From contig NJIE01000017.1 of NCBI GenBank assembly GCA_002213445.1, forward strand, positions 211,471 through 275,470: a DNA stretch of 64,000 nucleotides, read 5' to 3'. Below are positions 19,086-29,520 of this stretch, one piece after another (positions within the stretch are counted from its first letter, which is position 1; each line of letters begins with the position of its first letter). The stretch comes from Xenophilus sp. AP218F (GTDB taxonomy: Bacteria; Pseudomonadota; Gammaproteobacteria; Burkholderiales; Chromobacteriaceae). A program made the position numbers and the translations under genes. The notes under the pieces are model-generated. The model was not told the origin of the DNA, did not search any database, and was given only the letters and a program-made list of their open reading frames with translations.

Positions 19086-19101
19086 TGTCTTATATAAGAC
19101 A
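19086..19101. promoter_or_regulatory. Perfect 16-bp palindrome, putative operator of the HutC-type regulator
   Basis: TGTCTTATATAAGACA is perfectly self-complementary and AT-rich in its centre, as are many GntR/HutC operators. It lies 41-56 bases upstream of the regulator's likely start and in the upstream region of mdh. Control of the adjacent genes is an inference from position and symmetry. Confidence 0.6.
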
Positions 19102-19141
19102 TACCTTTACGCTTGATTTATTTGATGATACAAAAGAGAAC

Positions 19142-19876
19142 ATGACAGCCAAGATGCTGCGAAGACAGCCGCTTTATGCACAGATCAAGCAACTGCTGCT
19201 GCAACGGATAGGCGACGGCGAGTGGCGCGAGCACGAGGCGCTGCCCAGCGAGTGGGACCTGGCCGCCGAGCTGGGCGCGAGCCAGGGCACCACCCGCAAG
19301 GCTTTGAGCGAACTGGTGGCGGAAGGTTTGCTGTACCGGCTGCAGGGCAAGGGCACTTTCGTCGCGCCGGTGGCCGGGGATTGGGGCGATGCGTCGATGC
19401 GCACGCCCGGCTTGTTTTTCGAGCAGCCCGACGAGCTGGCGCGCGAATTTCTGGGCCTGTCCCGGGTCAATGCCAGCGAAGATGTCGCTAATGTATTGAA
19501 TTTAAGGCGTTTAGCGCCTTTATTGAGGATTCGTCAGCTGTGGCGTTGGCACGGCATTCCGGTGGCGCTGGACGATGTGCTGCTGCCGGCGGAGCAGTTC
19601 GAGGGCATGGACGCGCGCTGGCTGCGCAACGCCAGCGGCGTCAACGCCACCTTGCTGCACCGCTTCGGCGTCAGGCTGACGCCGATTTGCGAGCAGTTCC
19701 GGGCGGTGATGCTGCCGCGCGAAGAGGCCAGCCTGCTGGGCGTCACCGGCATGGTGGCCGACGTGCCGGCGCTGAGCATGGACAGATTGTCGGCAGGCAT
19801 GGACGGCCGGCCGCTGGAGTGGCGGCAGCGTTATTGCCTGACCCACAACCTGGCATATACCCGCAGCGTGCTGTAA
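19142..19876 (+). CDS. GntR-family transcriptional regulator (HutC/UTRA subfamily)
   Basis: From the ATG at 19142 the product is 244 residues. It has an N-terminal winged helix (about residues 8-75, with LPSEWDLAAELGASQGTTRKAL) and a UTRA-type ligand-binding domain (about residues 100-240). I preferred this start over one 57 bases upstream because the upstream start would place the palindromic operator inside the coding region. Position between mdh and sdhC suggests control of TCA-cycle genes by a metabolite, but the effector is not visible from sequence. Confidence 0.86.
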   Translation: MTAKMLRRQPLYAQIKQLLLQRIGDGEWREHEALPSEWDLAAELGASQGTTRKALSELVAEGLLYRLQGKGTFVAPVAGDWGDASMRTPGLFFEQPDELAREFLGLSRVNASEDVANVLNLRRLAPLLRIRQLWRWHGIPVALDDVLLPAEQFEGMDARWLRNASGVNATLLHRFGVRLTPICEQFRAVMLPREEASLLGVTGMVADVPALSMDRLSAGMDGRPLEWRQRYCLTHNLAYTRSVL

Positions 19877-20148
19877 GGCGCGGGATGAAAATCGGCCGGG
19901 TTAGTATCGGATTTGATAGAATCTCCTGGTCATATCGCATTGGCTTATGCGCGATGGGCGAAATTCCAAGCTCCGCGCGCGAGACGCGCGGCGGCAAGCG
20001 GGTTGGGCCGGTCGCCTGGGCCAGGGCGTTGTGACAGGCATTGAAAGACATTCGCTCGACGACAAGGGCGGAGCCTTTCGGGCGGGTCGCCCGCGGTTGG
20101 ACGGCCTGTGTGTAACCTCTTGGTTCAAGAAACATCCAAGGAAGCCCT

Positions 20149-20523
20149 ATGCAGAAGCAAAGACCGAAGCATCTGGATCTGGCCAAGATCAGGCTGCCGA
20201 TTCCCGGCATCGTCTCGATCTTGCACCGGGTCAGCGGTGTGGCGCTCTTCTTTTCCCTCCCGTTGTTGATTTACCTGCTGCACGGTTCGCTCAGTTCGGC
20301 CGAATCGTTTGAAACCTACCGCGCCGTGGTGGCCAATCCGCTGATGAAGCTGGTGCTGCTGGGCTTGCTGTGGGCGTATCTGCACCACGCCTGCGCCGGT
20401 ATCCGTTTTCTCCTCCTCGACATTCACAAGGGCCTGGAATTGCAAACGGCCCGCGCCACCGCCAAGACCGTGATGGTGATCAGCCTGGCGCTGACGGTGG
20501 TTCTGGGAGTTGCCCTATGGTAA
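20149..20523 (+). CDS. sdhC: Succinate dehydrogenase cytochrome b556 subunit
   Basis: SdhC is one of two membrane anchors of complex II and helps bind haem b and ubiquinone. The 124-residue product has three hydrophobic helices (about residues 22-45, 65-88 and 104-123). It carries the quinone-site SILHRVSGVALF (residues 23-34) and a haem-ligand histidine at 79 or 80 in YLHHACAGIRFLL. A strong AAGGAAG ribosome site precedes the ATG. The 272 bases upstream should hold the sdh promoter, but I cannot pick one confidently. Confidence 0.95.
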   Translation: MQKQRPKHLDLAKIRLPIPGIVSILHRVSGVALFFSLPLLIYLLHGSLSSAESFETYRAVVANPLMKLVLLGLLWAYLHHACAGIRFLLLDIHKGLELQTARATAKTVMVISLALTVVLGVALW

Positions 20524-20861
20524 ATCGCGACGTTGTCGGCGCCGGCTATGGCCTGCGCGACTGGATCATGCAGCGGGTCACCGCTGTGATCATGCTGGCC
20601 TACACCGTGGCCCTGGTGCTGTTCCTGCTGGCGATGCCGGCCGGCTACGAAGGCTGGAAGGCCCTGTTCGACCAGACCTGGGTGAAAGTGCTGACCCAGA
20701 CCACGCTGCTGGCGCTGTTCCTGCACGTGTGGGTGGGCATCCGCGACGTGTGGATGGACTACGTCAAGCCGGTGGGGCTGCGCCTCTCGCTGCACGTGTT
20801 CACCATCGTCTGGCTGGTTTCCTGTTTTATCTATTCCGTTAAAGTGGTCTGGGGGCTGTAA
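20517..20861 (+). CDS. sdhD: Succinate dehydrogenase hydrophobic membrane anchor subunit
   Basis: The ATG at 20517 overlaps the end of sdhC by 7 bases and gives a 114-residue protein with three membrane helices. The features [17 protein letters not shown] near the N-terminus and [19 protein letters not shown], with the haem/quinone-site histidine and tyrosine region, identify SdhD. Its TAA overlaps the sdhA ATG (TAATG), so translation of the complex II subunits is tightly coupled. A longer upstream reading frame exists but would run far into sdhC. Confidence 0.95.
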   Translation: MVNRDVVGAGYGLRDWIMQRVTAVIMLAYTVALVLFLLAMPAGYEGWKALFDQTWVKVLTQTTLLALFLHVWVGIRDVWMDYVKPVGLRLSLHVFTIVWLVSCFIYSVKVVWGL

Positions 20862-22633
20862 TGGGTATTCCTGTTCGTCATTTTGATGCCGTCATCGTTG
20901 GGGCGGGCGGCGCGGGGATGCGCGCGGCCTTGCAACTGTCCGAGGCTGGTCTGAAAACCGCCGTGCTGTCCAAGGTGTTCCCGACTCGCTCCCACACCGT
21001 CGCCGCCCAGGGCGGCGTGTCCGCCTCGCTCGGCAATTCCGAGGAGGATCACTGGCACTGGCACATGTACGACACCGTCAAGGGATCGGACTGGCTGGGC
21101 GACCAGGACGCCATCGAATTCATGTGTCGCGAAGCGCCGAAAGTGGTAGTGGAGCTGGAGCATTTCGGCATGCCGTTCGACCGCAACGCCGACGGCACCA
21201 TCTACCAGCGCCCGTTCGGCGGCCACATGTCCAATTTCGGCGAAAAGCCGGTGCGCCGCGCCTGCGCCGCCGCCGACCGCACCGGCCACGCCATGCTGCA
21301 CGCGCTGTACCAGCGCAATGTGCGCGCCAACACCCACTTCTTCGTCGAGTGGATGGCGCTGGACCTGATCCGCGACGCCGAAGGCCGCGTGCAGGGCGTG
21401 GTGGCCATGGAAATGGAAACCTCGGAAATCGTCGTGTTCCAGGCCAAGGCCACCCTGTTCGCCACCGGCGGAGCCGGCCGCATCTTCGCGTCCTCCACCA
21501 ACGCCTTCATCAATACCGGCGACGGCATCGGCATGGCGGCGCGCGCCGGCATCCCGCTGGAAGACATGGAGTTCTGGCAGTTCCACCCGACCGGCGTGGC
21601 CGGCGCGGGCGTGCTGATCACCGAAGGCGTGCGCGGCGAAGGCGGCATCCTGCGCAACAGCGCGGGCGAACGCTTCATGGAGCGCTACGCGCCCAACGCC
21701 AAGGACCTGGCCTCCCGCGACGTGGTGTCGCGCGCCATGGTCACCGAGATCAACGAAGGCCGCGGGTGCGGTCCGAACAAGGATCACGTGCTGCTCGACA
21801 TCACCCACCTCGACCCCGAGGTGATCATGTCCAAGCTGCCGGGCATCCGCGAAATCTCGATCAAGTTCGCCGGCGTCGATCCGATCAAGGCACCGATTCC
21901 GGTGGTGCCGACCTGCCACTACCAGATGGGCGGCATCCCCACCAATTACCACGGCGAAGTGGTGGTGCACGGCGAGCCGGTGCAAGGCTTCTACGCCGCC
22001 GGCGAATGCGCGTGCGCCTCGGTGCACGGCGCCAACCGCCTGGGCACCAACTCGCTGCTCGACCTCCTGGTCTTCGGCAAGAGCTCGGCCAACTCGATGA
22101 TCGAATTCATCAAGCGCCAGCCGGAAGACCTGCCGGCGCTGGCGCTGGCCGATGTCGAGCGTTCCGTCGCCCGCGTTGAGCGCCTGGACAAGCAGACCGG
22201 CGGCGTGCAGGTCAACGACGCGCGCTCGGCCCTGCAGCGCACCATGCAGGCCCACTGCGGCGTGTTCCGCTTCAAGGACATGCTGGAAGAGGGCGTCAAG
22301 AAGATCCTGGAAGTGGAGCAGATGGTTGCCCGCACCGAGATCGGCGACAAGTCCAAGGTGTTCAACACCGCGCGCATCGAGGCGCTGGAGCTGGACAACC
22401 TGATCGAAGTGGCCAAGGCCACCATGATCTCGGCCAACGCCCGCACCGAGAGCCGCGGCGCCCACGTGCGCGACGACGCCAAGGATACCGAGGAAACCCC
22501 GAACGGCCGTGACGACAAGAACTGGCTGAAGCACACGCTGTGGTTCCGCGACGGCAACCGTCTGGAATACAAGCCGGTGAACCTCAAGCCGCTGACCGTC
22601 GATACGATCGCCTTGAAGACCCGTTCCTACTAA
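20861..22633 (+). CDS. sdhA: Succinate dehydrogenase flavoprotein subunit
   Basis: SdhA oxidises succinate to fumarate with covalently bound FAD. The 590-residue product has the dinucleotide fold [20 protein letters not shown] at residues 11-30 and the flavin-linking histidine 45 in [10 protein letters not shown]. The substrate-site segment [21 protein letters not shown] and the C-terminal R(N)WLKHTLW region are also present. It starts on the last base of sdhD and is followed 14 bases later by sdhB. Confidence 0.98.
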   Translation: MGIPVRHFDAVIVGAGGAGMRAALQLSEAGLKTAVLSKVFPTRSHTVAAQGGVSASLGNSEEDHWHWHMYDTVKGSDWLGDQDAIEFMCREAPKVVVELEHFGMPFDRNADGTIYQRPFGGHMSNFGEKPVRRACAAADRTGHAMLHALYQRNVRANTHFFVEWMALDLIRDAEGRVQGVVAMEMETSEIVVFQAKATLFATGGAGRIFASSTNAFINTGDGIGMAARAGIPLEDMEFWQFHPTGVAGAGVLITEGVRGEGGILRNSAGERFMERYAPNAKDLASRDVVSRAMVTEINEGRGCGPNKDHVLLDITHLDPEVIMSKLPGIREISIKFAGVDPIKAPIPVVPTCHYQMGGIPTNYHGEVVVHGEPVQGFYAAGECACASVHGANRLGTNSLLDLLVFGKSSANSMIEFIKRQPEDLPALALADVERSVARVERLDKQTGGVQVNDARSALQRTMQAHCGVFRFKDMLEEGVKKILEVEQMVARTEIGDKSKVFNTARIEALELDNLIEVAKATMISANARTESRGAHVRDDAKDTEETPNGRDDKNWLKHTLWFRDGNRLEYKPVNLKPLTVDTIALKTRSY

Positions 22634-22647
22634 GGGTTGACCCAGAG

Positions 22648-23358
22648 ATGACTACCGAAACCGTCAAATTCCGCATCTACCGTTACAACCCGGAACAGGA
22701 TGCCAAGCCGTACATGCAGGACATCAGCGTGGAGATGGACGCCACCGAGCACAAGCTGCTGGATGCCCTGGTCAAGCTGAAGGTCAAGGACGACACGCTG
22801 AGCTTCCGTCGTTCCTGTCGCGAAGGCGTTTGCGGCTCCGATGCCATGAACATCAACGGCAAGAATGGTCTGGCCTGTCTCACCGATTTCCGCAGCCTGA
22901 AGCAGCCCATCGAGCTGCGCCCGCTGCCCGGCCTGCCGGTCGTCCGCGACCTGATCGTGGACATGACCCAGTTTTTCAAGCAATACCACTCGATCAAGCC
23001 GTACGTGATCAACGACACGCCGCCGCCGGAGCGCGAGCGCAAGCAGTCGCCGGAGGACCGCAAGGAGCTGGACGGTCTTTACGAGTGCATCCTGTGCGCC
23101 TGCTGCTCGACCTCCTGCCCGTCGTTCTGGTGGAATCCGGACAAGTTCGTCGGCCCGGCCGGCCTCTTGGCCGCCTACCGCTTCATCGCGGACACCCGCG
23201 ACGAGGCCACCAGCGAGCGTCTGGACAATCTGGAAGACCCGTATCGCCTGTTCCGCTGCCACACCATCATGAATTGCGTCGACGTATGCCCCAAGGGTCT
23301 CAACCCGACCAAGGCTATCGGCAAGATCAAGGATCTGATGGTAAGGCGCGCGGTATGA
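22648..23358 (+). CDS. sdhB: Succinate dehydrogenase iron-sulfur subunit
   Basis: SdhB carries electrons from FAD to quinone through three Fe-S clusters. From the ATG at 22648 it has 236 residues, including the [2Fe-2S] ligands C57, C62 and C77 (with Asp at the position where some homologues have a fourth Cys, as in E. coli). The CILCACCSTSCP and CHTIMNCVDVCPKGLNP motifs bind the [4Fe-4S] and [3Fe-4S] clusters. An upstream start at 22540 would overlap sdhA by almost 100 bases and is rejected. Its stop overlaps sdhE. Confidence 0.97.
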   Translation: MTTETVKFRIYRYNPEQDAKPYMQDISVEMDATEHKLLDALVKLKVKDDTLSFRRSCREGVCGSDAMNINGKNGLACLTDFRSLKQPIELRPLPGLPVVRDLIVDMTQFFKQYHSIKPYVINDTPPPERERKQSPEDRKELDGLYECILCACCSTSCPSFWWNPDKFVGPAGLLAAYRFIADTRDEATSERLDNLEDPYRLFRCHTIMNCVDVCPKGLNPTKAIGKIKDLMVRRAV

Positions 23359-23603
23359 CGGCCTACGATCCGATTGAGCTCAAACGGATCCGCTGGCGGT
23401 CGCGCCGCGGCTTGCTGGAGCTGGACCTGGTGCTGGAGAAGTTCTTCGCCGGCCCCTTCGACCAGCTCCCGCCGGCCCAGATCGAAGCTTACCGGCGGCT
23501 GCTGGACCTGCCCGACACCGATTTTCTGGACGTGGTGAACGACAAGGCGGATCTGGACGATCCGGAAGAGATGGCTATCGTGGCGATCTTGCGATCGCTG
23601 TGA
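23355..23603 (+). CDS. sdhE: FAD assembly factor SdhE
   Basis: SdhE (YgfY family) promotes covalent attachment of FAD to SdhA. The 82-residue product has the signature RRGLLELD, matching the essential RGxxE motif with R18-G19 and E22, and ends in the usual acidic helix. It is translationally coupled to sdhB through an ATGA overlap at 23355-23358. Placement directly behind sdhB supports the role. Confidence 0.94.
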   Translation: MTAYDPIELKRIRWRSRRGLLELDLVLEKFFAGPFDQLPPAQIEAYRRLLDLPDTDFLDVVNDKADLDDPEEMAIVAILRSL

Positions 23604-23654
23604 CAGTCGCCGCACCATTCTAATTACAACGACAAACTGACTGGGAGTATTGCT

Positions 23655-24944
23655 GTGGAAACTAATCGCAAAGTCACGCTCAGCTACAACGAGGGCAAGG
23701 ACACCCTGGATTTGCCGATCCTGGGGGGCTCGCTGGGTCCGGATGTGGTCGACATCCGTTCCTTCGGCAAAACCGGCATGTTCACGTTTGACCCGGGTTT
23801 CCTGGCCACCGCCAGCTGCGAATCCGGCATCACCTTCATCGACGGCGATCTGGGCCAGCTCTACTATCGCGGCTACCCGATCGAGCAACTGGCTGAGAAG
23901 AGCGACTACCTGGAAGTGTGCTACCTGCTGCTCAACGGCGAACTGCCGACCGCGGCGCAGCGCAAGGAATTCGAGCGCGGCATCATGCGCCACAACATGC
24001 TGCACGACCAGCTGATGAGCCTATTCAAGGGTTTCCGCCGCGACGCGCACCCGATGGCGGTGATGGTGGGCGTGGTGGGGGCGCTGTCCGCCTTCTACCA
24101 TGACTCGCTGGACATCTCCAATCCGGAACACCGTCGCATTTCGGCGCATCGCCTGATCGCTAAGCTGCCGACCATCGCCGCCCAGGCTTACCGCTACAAC
24201 AAGGGCCTGCCGTTCTCGTATCCGAAGAACGGCCTGACCTACGCGGAAAACTTCCTGCACATGATGTTCTCCACCCCGTGCGAAGAGTACAAGGTGAATC
24301 CGGTGCTCGCTCGCGCCATGGACCGCATCTTCACCCTGCACGCCGACCACGAGCAGAACGCGTCTACCTCTACCGTGCGTCTGGCCGGCTCCTCCGGCGC
24401 CAACCCGTTCGCGTGCATCGCCGCCGGCATCGCCTGCCTGTGGGGCCCGTCCCACGGCGGCGCCAACGAAGCCGTGCTGAAGATGCTGGACGAGATCGGC
24501 TCCGTCGACAACGTGGCCGAATTCATGCAGGGCGTGAAGGACAAGCGCTACAAGCTGATGGGCTTCGGCCACCGCGTCTACAAGAACATGGACCCGCGCG
24601 CCGCCATCATGAAGCAGACCTGCGACGAAGTGCTGCGCGAACTGGGCCTGGGCGACAGCCCCAAGTTCAAGCTGGCCATGGAGCTGGAAAAGATCGCGCT
24701 GTCCGACCCGTACTTCATCGAGCGCAAGCTGTACCCGAACGTGGACTTCTACTCCGGCATCGTGCTGTCCGCCATCGGCATTCCGGTATCGATGTTCACC
24801 CCGATCTTCGCGCTGGCCCGCACCGTGGGCTGGATCGCGCACTGGAATGAAATGATCGGCGATCCGGGCATGAAGATCGGCCGCCCGCGCCAGTTGTACA
24901 CCGGCGCGCCGCGACGCGATTTCATCGAAGTAAGCAAGCGCTAA
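23655..24944 (+). CDS. gltA: Citrate synthase (type II, hexameric, NADH-sensitive group)
   Basis: GltA condenses oxaloacetate and acetyl-CoA to citrate. The 429-residue product starts at GTG 23655 behind GGGAG and has the proteobacterial N-terminal extension with [22 protein letters not shown]. Catalytic His, His and Asp lie in [27 protein letters not shown] and [12 protein letters not shown]. Length and N-terminus match the E. coli-type hexameric enzyme (427 residues). It follows sdhE by 51 bases and ends before a strong terminator, so sdhCDABE-gltA may be one transcript. Confidence 0.97.
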   Translation: METNRKVTLSYNEGKDTLDLPILGGSLGPDVVDIRSFGKTGMFTFDPGFLATASCESGITFIDGDLGQLYYRGYPIEQLAEKSDYLEVCYLLLNGELPTAAQRKEFERGIMRHNMLHDQLMSLFKGFRRDAHPMAVMVGVVGALSAFYHDSLDISNPEHRRISAHRLIAKLPTIAAQAYRYNKGLPFSYPKNGLTYAENFLHMMFSTPCEEYKVNPVLARAMDRIFTLHADHEQNASTSTVRLAGSSGANPFACIAAGIACLWGPSHGGANEAVLKMLDEIGSVDNVAEFMQGVKDKRYKLMGFGHRVYKNMDPRAAIMKQTCDEVLRELGLGDSPKFKLAMELEKIALSDPYFIERKLYPNVDFYSGIVLSAIGIPVSMFTPIFALARTVGWIAHWNEMIGDPGMKIGRPRQLYTGAPRRDFIEVSKR

Positions 24945-24956
24945 GCGCGAAACGGG

Positions 24957-24992
24957 GGTTGGCTGAAGGGGGGCTTCAGCCAGCCTTTTTTT
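24957..24992 (+). terminator. Intrinsic terminator after gltA
   Basis: GGTTGGCTGAAG and CTTCAGCCAGCC (24957-24968 and 24974-24985, one G-T pair) form a strong stem followed by T7. This separates gltA from the sucAB transcript. Confidence 0.9.
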
Positions 24993-25080
24993 CCGGCCGC
25001 AAGGCCCAGAACGCTACGGCAAAGCCGGCTTTTCCCTAGCGCTTTGACATGCTGCAACAGACACAACAAAGGGTAGTCCC

Positions 25081-27909
25081 ATGATGCAATCCATGTACAG
25101 TCATTCCTACCTGTTCGGTGGGAATGCACCGTTCATCGAGGAGCTGTACGAACAGTACCTCGCCGATGCCAACGCCGTGCCGCAGGAATGGCGCGAGTAT
25201 TTCGACAAGCTGGCGCAGTCGCCGGGCGCCGCCGAGCGCGACGTGCCGCACCAGCCGATCCAGGAGTCCTTCATCCAGCTGGCCAAAAAGCCGGCGGTGG
25301 GCCAGCGCAGCAGCGCGGTGGGCGACTGGGAGTCGATGCAGAAGCAGGTCGGCGTGCTCAAGCTGATCTCGGCGTACCGGGTGCTGGGTTCGCGTCAGGC
25401 CAACCTCGACCCGCTGCGGCGCATGGACCAGCAAACCATCCGCGAGCTGGATCTGGCTACCCACGGCCTCACCGACGCCGACATGGCGGTGCAGTTCAAC
25501 GTCGGCTCGCTGGTCGGCCCGCAAAAACTGCCGCTGTCCGACATCCTTGCCCGGCTGAAGCAGACTTACTGCGGCAATATCGGCGTCGAGTACATGCACA
25601 TCACCACCTCGGCTGAAAAGAACTGGGTGAAGAAGCGCTTCGAGGGCGACCTGTCCACGCCGCATTACGACGCGGCCAAGAAGCTGCGCATCCTCAAGCA
25701 GATCACCGCCGCCGAGACGCTGGAACGCTATCTGCACACCAAATACGTCGGCCAGAAGCGCTTCTCGCTGGAAGGCGGCGAGTCCGCCATCGCCGCGCTG
25801 GATCATCTGATCCACAATGCCACCGCGCAGGGCGTGCAGGAGCTGATCATCGGCATGGCCCACCGCGGCCGCCTGAACGTGCTGGTCAACACCCTGGGCA
25901 AGCAGCCGCGCGACCTGTTCGCAGAATTCGAAGGCAAGGCCGCCCAGCAGCTGGCCTCCGGCGACGTCAAGTACCACATGGGCTTCTCGTCCGACATCCC
26001 GACCGCCAACGGCCCGATGCACGTGTCGCTGGCGTTCAACCCCTCGCACCTGGAAATCGTCAACCCGGTGGTGGAAGGCTCGGTCCGCGCCCGCCAGCAG
26101 CGCCGCAAGGACAGCGAGCGCAAGACCGCGGTGCCGGTGCTGATCCACGGCGACTCCGCCTTCGGCGGCCTGGGCGTCAACCAGGGCACCTTCAACCTGT
26201 CGCAGACCCGCGGCTACGGCACCGGCGGCACGCTGCACATCGTCATCAACAACCAGGTCGGCTTCACCACCTCGGACACCCGCGACATGCGCTCGACGCT
26301 GTACTGCACCGACGTGGCCAAGATGGTGGAAGCGCCGATCTTCCACGTCAACGGCGACGATCCGGAAGCCGTCTGCTACGTGATGCAGGCCGCGCTCGAC
26401 TACCGCATGACCTTCAAGAAGGACGTGGTCATCGATCTGGTCTGCTACCGCAAGCTGGGCCACAACGAGGGCGACGACCCGTTCCTGACCCAGCCGATGA
26501 TGTACAAGAAGATCGCCAAGCATCAGGGCGTGCGCGCCATGTACGCCGAGCGTCTGGTGCAGGAGGGCGTGCTGAGCGCCGAACAGGCCGAAGCGCTGAT
26601 CCAGGCTTACCGCGACGCGCTGGACAAGGGCGAACACGTCGAGCAGACCGCGCTGACCAACTACAAGCGCGAACACGCGCTGGACTGGAGCCAGTACCTC
26701 GGCACCCACTGGGCGCACCCCACCGACACGTCCTTGCCGCAGGCCGACATCCAGCGCCTGACCGACAAGTTCACCACCCTGCCGGAAGGCTTCAAGCTGC
26801 ACCCGACGGTGCAGAAGGTGCTGGCCGCCCGCAAGGCGATGGCCGCCGGCGAGCAGAACGCCGACTGGGGCATGGCCGAGACGCTGGCCTACGCCTCCCT
26901 GGTGACCAACGGCTTCGGCGTGCGCATCTCCGGCGAAGACTCCGGCCGCGGCACCTTCAGTCACCGCCACGCCGTGCTGCACGACCAGAACCGCGAACGC
27001 TGGGACCAGGGCGCTTATGTGCCGCTGCGCAATATGTCCGAGAATCAGGCCGATTTTCTGGTGATCGACTCCATTCTCAACGAGGAAGCGGTGCTGGCCT
27101 ACGAGTACGGCTACGCCTGCTCGGCGCCTGACCAGCTGGTGATCTGGGAAGCCCAGTTCGGCGACTTCGCCAACGGCGCCCAGGTGGCCATCGACCAGTT
27201 CATTTCTTCCGGCGAAACCAAGTGGGGCCGCCTGTGCGGCCTGACCACCATCCTGCCGCACGGCTACGACGGCCAGGGGCCGGAGCACTCCTCCGCCCGC
27301 GTCGAGCGCTGGCTGCAACTGTGCGCCGAGCACAATATGCAGATCGTGATGCCGTCCGAGGCCGCGCAGATGTTCCACCTGCTGCGCCGCCAGGTGCTGC
27401 GTCCGTACCGCAAGCCGCTGGTGATCTTCCTGTCCAAGCGCCTGCTGCGCTTCAAGGACTCGATGAGCCCGATCGAAGCCTTCACCAGCGGCAGCTTCCG
27501 CCCGGTGATCGGCGACGCCGTGGTGCAGGACGTCAAGAAGGTGAAGCGGGTGCTCCTGTGCGCCGGCCAGGTGTATTACGACCTCGCCGCCGGCCGCAAG
27601 GAGCGCGGACTGGAAGACGACATCGCCATCGTGCGCATCGAGCAGCTGTACCCCTTCCCGACCGAGCAGGTGGCTGCCGAGCTGGCGCGCTTCTCGCAGG
27701 CCAAGGAAGTGATGTGGGTGCAGGAAGAGCCGCGCAACCAGGGCGCCTGGTACCAGATTCGCCACCGCCTGGAAGGCCTGCTGGTCGGCAAGCAGCAACT
27801 GTCGTTCGCCGGCCGCCCGTCGTCTGCCTCGCCGGCGGTGGGATATATGAGCAAGCACGTCGCCCAGTTGAAGGCCTTCGTCGAAGAAGCCATGTCGGTC
27901 GCCCGCTGA
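25081..27909 (+). CDS. sucA: 2-oxoglutarate dehydrogenase E1 component
   Basis: SucA is the thiamine-diphosphate-dependent decarboxylase of the 2-oxoglutarate dehydrogenase complex. The 942-residue product opens with the E2-binding helix ([21 protein letters not shown]). It contains [17 protein letters not shown], the thiamine-site region [21 protein letters not shown] and the C-terminal [21 protein letters not shown]. Length is standard. Successive ATGs at the first two codons leave the exact start open by one residue. It leads the sucA-sucB-lpdA cluster. Confidence 0.98.
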   Translation: MMQSMYSHSYLFGGNAPFIEELYEQYLADANAVPQEWREYFDKLAQSPGAAERDVPHQPIQESFIQLAKKPAVGQRSSAVGDWESMQKQVGVLKLISAYRVLGSRQANLDPLRRMDQQTIRELDLATHGLTDADMAVQFNVGSLVGPQKLPLSDILARLKQTYCGNIGVEYMHITTSAEKNWVKKRFEGDLSTPHYDAAKKLRILKQITAAETLERYLHTKYVGQKRFSLEGGESAIAALDHLIHNATAQGVQELIIGMAHRGRLNVLVNTLGKQPRDLFAEFEGKAAQQLASGDVKYHMGFSSDIPTANGPMHVSLAFNPSHLEIVNPVVEGSVRARQQRRKDSERKTAVPVLIHGDSAFGGLGVNQGTFNLSQTRGYGTGGTLHIVINNQVGFTTSDTRDMRSTLYCTDVAKMVEAPIFHVNGDDPEAVCYVMQAALDYRMTFKKDVVIDLVCYRKLGHNEGDDPFLTQPMMYKKIAKHQGVRAMYAERLVQEGVLSAEQAEALIQAYRDALDKGEHVEQTALTNYKREHALDWSQYLGTHWAHPTDTSLPQADIQRLTDKFTTLPEGFKLHPTVQKVLAARKAMAAGEQNADWGMAETLAYASLVTNGFGVRISGEDSGRGTFSHRHAVLHDQNRERWDQGAYVPLRNMSENQADFLVIDSILNEEAVLAYEYGYACSAPDQLVIWEAQFGDFANGAQVAIDQFISSGETKWGRLCGLTTILPHGYDGQGPEHSSARVERWLQLCAEHNMQIVMPSEAAQMFHLLRRQVLRPYRKPLVIFLSKRLLRFKDSMSPIEAFTSGSFRPVIGDAVVQDVKKVKRVLLCAGQVYYDLAAGRKERGLEDDIAIVRIEQLYPFPTEQVAAELARFSQAKEVMWVQEEPRNQGAWYQIRHRLEGLLVGKQQLSFAGRPSSASPAVGYMSKHVAQLKAFVEEAMSVAR

Positions 27910-27961
27910 GTCACGAATGAGAACAGGGGCGGCCATGCGCCGCCCCGTCATGGAGAAGAAC

Positions 27962-29212
27962 ATGCTGATTGAAGTCAAAGTCCCGCAACTGCCCGAGTCC
28001 GTTTCCGAAGCCACGCTGATGAGCTGGCACAAGAAGGTGGGCGAATACGTCAACCGCGACGAAAACCTGATCGATCTGGAAACCGACAAGGTGGTGCTGG
28101 AGTTGCCCGCGCCGCAAGCCGGCGTGCTGGTGCAGATCGTCGAGCAGGACGGCGCCACCGTCGTGTCCGGCCAGCTGATCGCCCAGATCGACACCGCCGC
28201 CAAGGCCGGCGACGTGGCCGCGCCGGCCACCGCCGCAGACTTCGCGCCGGGCGCCATCGGCTTCGGCACCGCCGTGGCCGCGCGCGAACCGGCGGCCATG
28301 CCGTCCGCTGCCAAGCTCGCCGCCGAAGCTGGCGTCGACCTGGGCAAGGTGGCAGGCTCCGGTCGCGACGGCCGCATCCTGAAGGAAGACGTGCAGGCAG
28401 CCGCCAAGCCGGCCGCGCCGTCGCAGGCCGGCCCGGTGCTGAGCGCCGCCCCGGCAGGCGCGGCCCTGGCCGCCACCCCGGCGGCGGTCAACGTGGCCGG
28501 CATCCTCGGCGAGCGTCCGGAGCAGAGCGTGCCGATGTCGCGGCTGCGCCAGCGCGTGGCCGAACGCCTGGTGATGAGCCAGCAGACCAACGCCATCCTC
28601 ACCACCTTCAACGAAGTGAACATGAAGCCGGTGATGGACCTGCGCAACAAGTACAAGGAGAAGTTCGAGAAGGAGCACGGCGTCAAGCTGGGCTTCATGG
28701 GCTTCTTCGTCAAGGCCGTGGTGTCGGCGCTGAAGAAGTATCCGATCGTCAACGCCTCGGTGGACGGCAACAACATCATCTATCACGGCTACTTCGACAT
28801 CGGCGTGGCGGTAGGCAGCCCGCGCGGCCTGGTGGTGCCGGTGATCCGCAACGCCGACCAGCTCTCGCTGGCCGACATCGAGAAACAGATCGCCGACTTC
28901 GGCAAGCGCGCCCAGGAAGGCAAGCTGACCGTGGAAGAGCTGACCGGCGGCACCTACACCATCTCCAACGGCGGCACCTTCGGCTCGATGATGTCCACTC
29001 CGATCATCAACCCGCCGCAGTCCGCCATCCTCGGCATGCACGCCACCAAGGAACGGGCGGTGGTTGAGAACGGTCAAGTGGTGGTGCGTCCGATGATGTA
29101 TCTTGCCCAGTCCTACGATCACCGCATCATCGACGGTCGCGAAGCGGTTCTGAGCCTGGTGGCGATCAAGGACGCGATCGAAGACCCGGCTCGCCTGATC
29201 CTCGACCTGTAA
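27962..29212 (+). CDS. sucB: Dihydrolipoyl succinyltransferase (2-oxoglutarate dehydrogenase E2)
   Basis: SucB transfers succinyl groups from lipoate to CoA and forms the core of the complex. From the ATG at 27962, behind GGAGAAG, it has 416 residues. It has a single lipoyl domain with lysine 43 in [11 protein letters not shown], an alanine-rich linker, a peripheral-subunit-binding domain (about residues 110-150, [25 protein letters not shown]) and a catalytic domain with H387-x3-D391-G. It begins 52 bases after sucA. Confidence 0.97.
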   Translation: MLIEVKVPQLPESVSEATLMSWHKKVGEYVNRDENLIDLETDKVVLELPAPQAGVLVQIVEQDGATVVSGQLIAQIDTAAKAGDVAAPATAADFAPGAIGFGTAVAAREPAAMPSAAKLAAEAGVDLGKVAGSGRDGRILKEDVQAAAKPAAPSQAGPVLSAAPAGAALAATPAAVNVAGILGERPEQSVPMSRLRQRVAERLVMSQQTNAILTTFNEVNMKPVMDLRNKYKEKFEKEHGVKLGFMGFFVKAVVSALKKYPIVNASVDGNNIIYHGYFDIGVAVGSPRGLVVPVIRNADQLSLADIEKQIADFGKRAQEGKLTVEELTGGTYTISNGGTFGSMMSTPIINPPQSAILGMHATKERAVVENGQVVVRPMMYLAQSYDHRIIDGREAVLSLVAIKDAIEDPARLILDL

Positions 29213-29218
29213 TGGCAA

Positions 29219-29244
29219 CAGGCCGGGAGCATGCTGCCGGCCTG
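29219..29244 (+). terminator. Hairpin just after sucB
   Basis: CAGGCCGG (29219-29226) and CCGGCCTG (29237-29244) form a perfect 8-bp stem followed only by TTT. It could be a weak terminator, an RNA-processing site or a stabiliser of the upstream message. Confidence 0.5.
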
Positions 29245-29271
29245 TTTGAATTTGGTAAGAACGGAGTTGCA

Positions 29272-29454
29272 ATGAATTTGCCGGATTGGTTTTATGGTGT
29301 CGCGTCTATCCTGGCCGGCGTGATGATCTTCTTCCTCACCTGGAAGAAACGCCAGCGCGGCGTGCGCGAGGACAGGTACAACCTGATCGGCAAGCTGTTC
29401 ATTGGGCTGTTCATGATCGCTTTCGGAGTCTTGCTGTTCAAGGCGGGCAAGTAG
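29272..29454 (+). CDS. Small two-helix membrane protein inside the 2-oxoglutarate dehydrogenase operon
   Basis: The 60-residue protein starts at ATG 29272 behind a GGAG ribosome site. It has two hydrophobic segments (about residues 6-23 and 38-56) separated by a basic loop KKRQRGVREDR, so it is a helical hairpin with both ends probably outside the cytoplasm by the positive-inside rule. It lies between hairpins at 29219-29244 and 29466-29500, upstream of lpdA. I do not recognise a named family. A start at 29212 is possible in frame, but it would run through the hairpin. Confidence 0.7.
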   Translation: MNLPDWFYGVASILAGVMIFFLTWKKRQRGVREDRYNLIGKLFIGLFMIAFGVLLFKAGK

Positions 29455-29465
29455 CTTCGGGAGAA

Positions 29466-29500
29466 GCGGGGCGCGGATGCCTGATCCCCGCCCCGTTTTT
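29466..29500 (+). terminator. Intrinsic terminator between the small membrane protein and lpdA
   Basis: CGGGGCG (29467-29473) pairs with CGCCCCG (29489-29495) and is followed by T5. It sits 21 bases before the lpdA ATG, so part of the transcription from sucAB should stop here, and lpdA either depends on read-through or has its own promoter. Confidence 0.8.
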
Positions 29501-29520
29501 GGGAAACAAGGGAAAACACA

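Noticed and set aside
25036..28779. A 1247-codon reverse-strand open frame opposite sucA and sucB
   Set aside because: It is the antisense shadow of strongly conserved genes. High-GC codon use removes stops on the opposite strand, and the translation has no recognisable domain.
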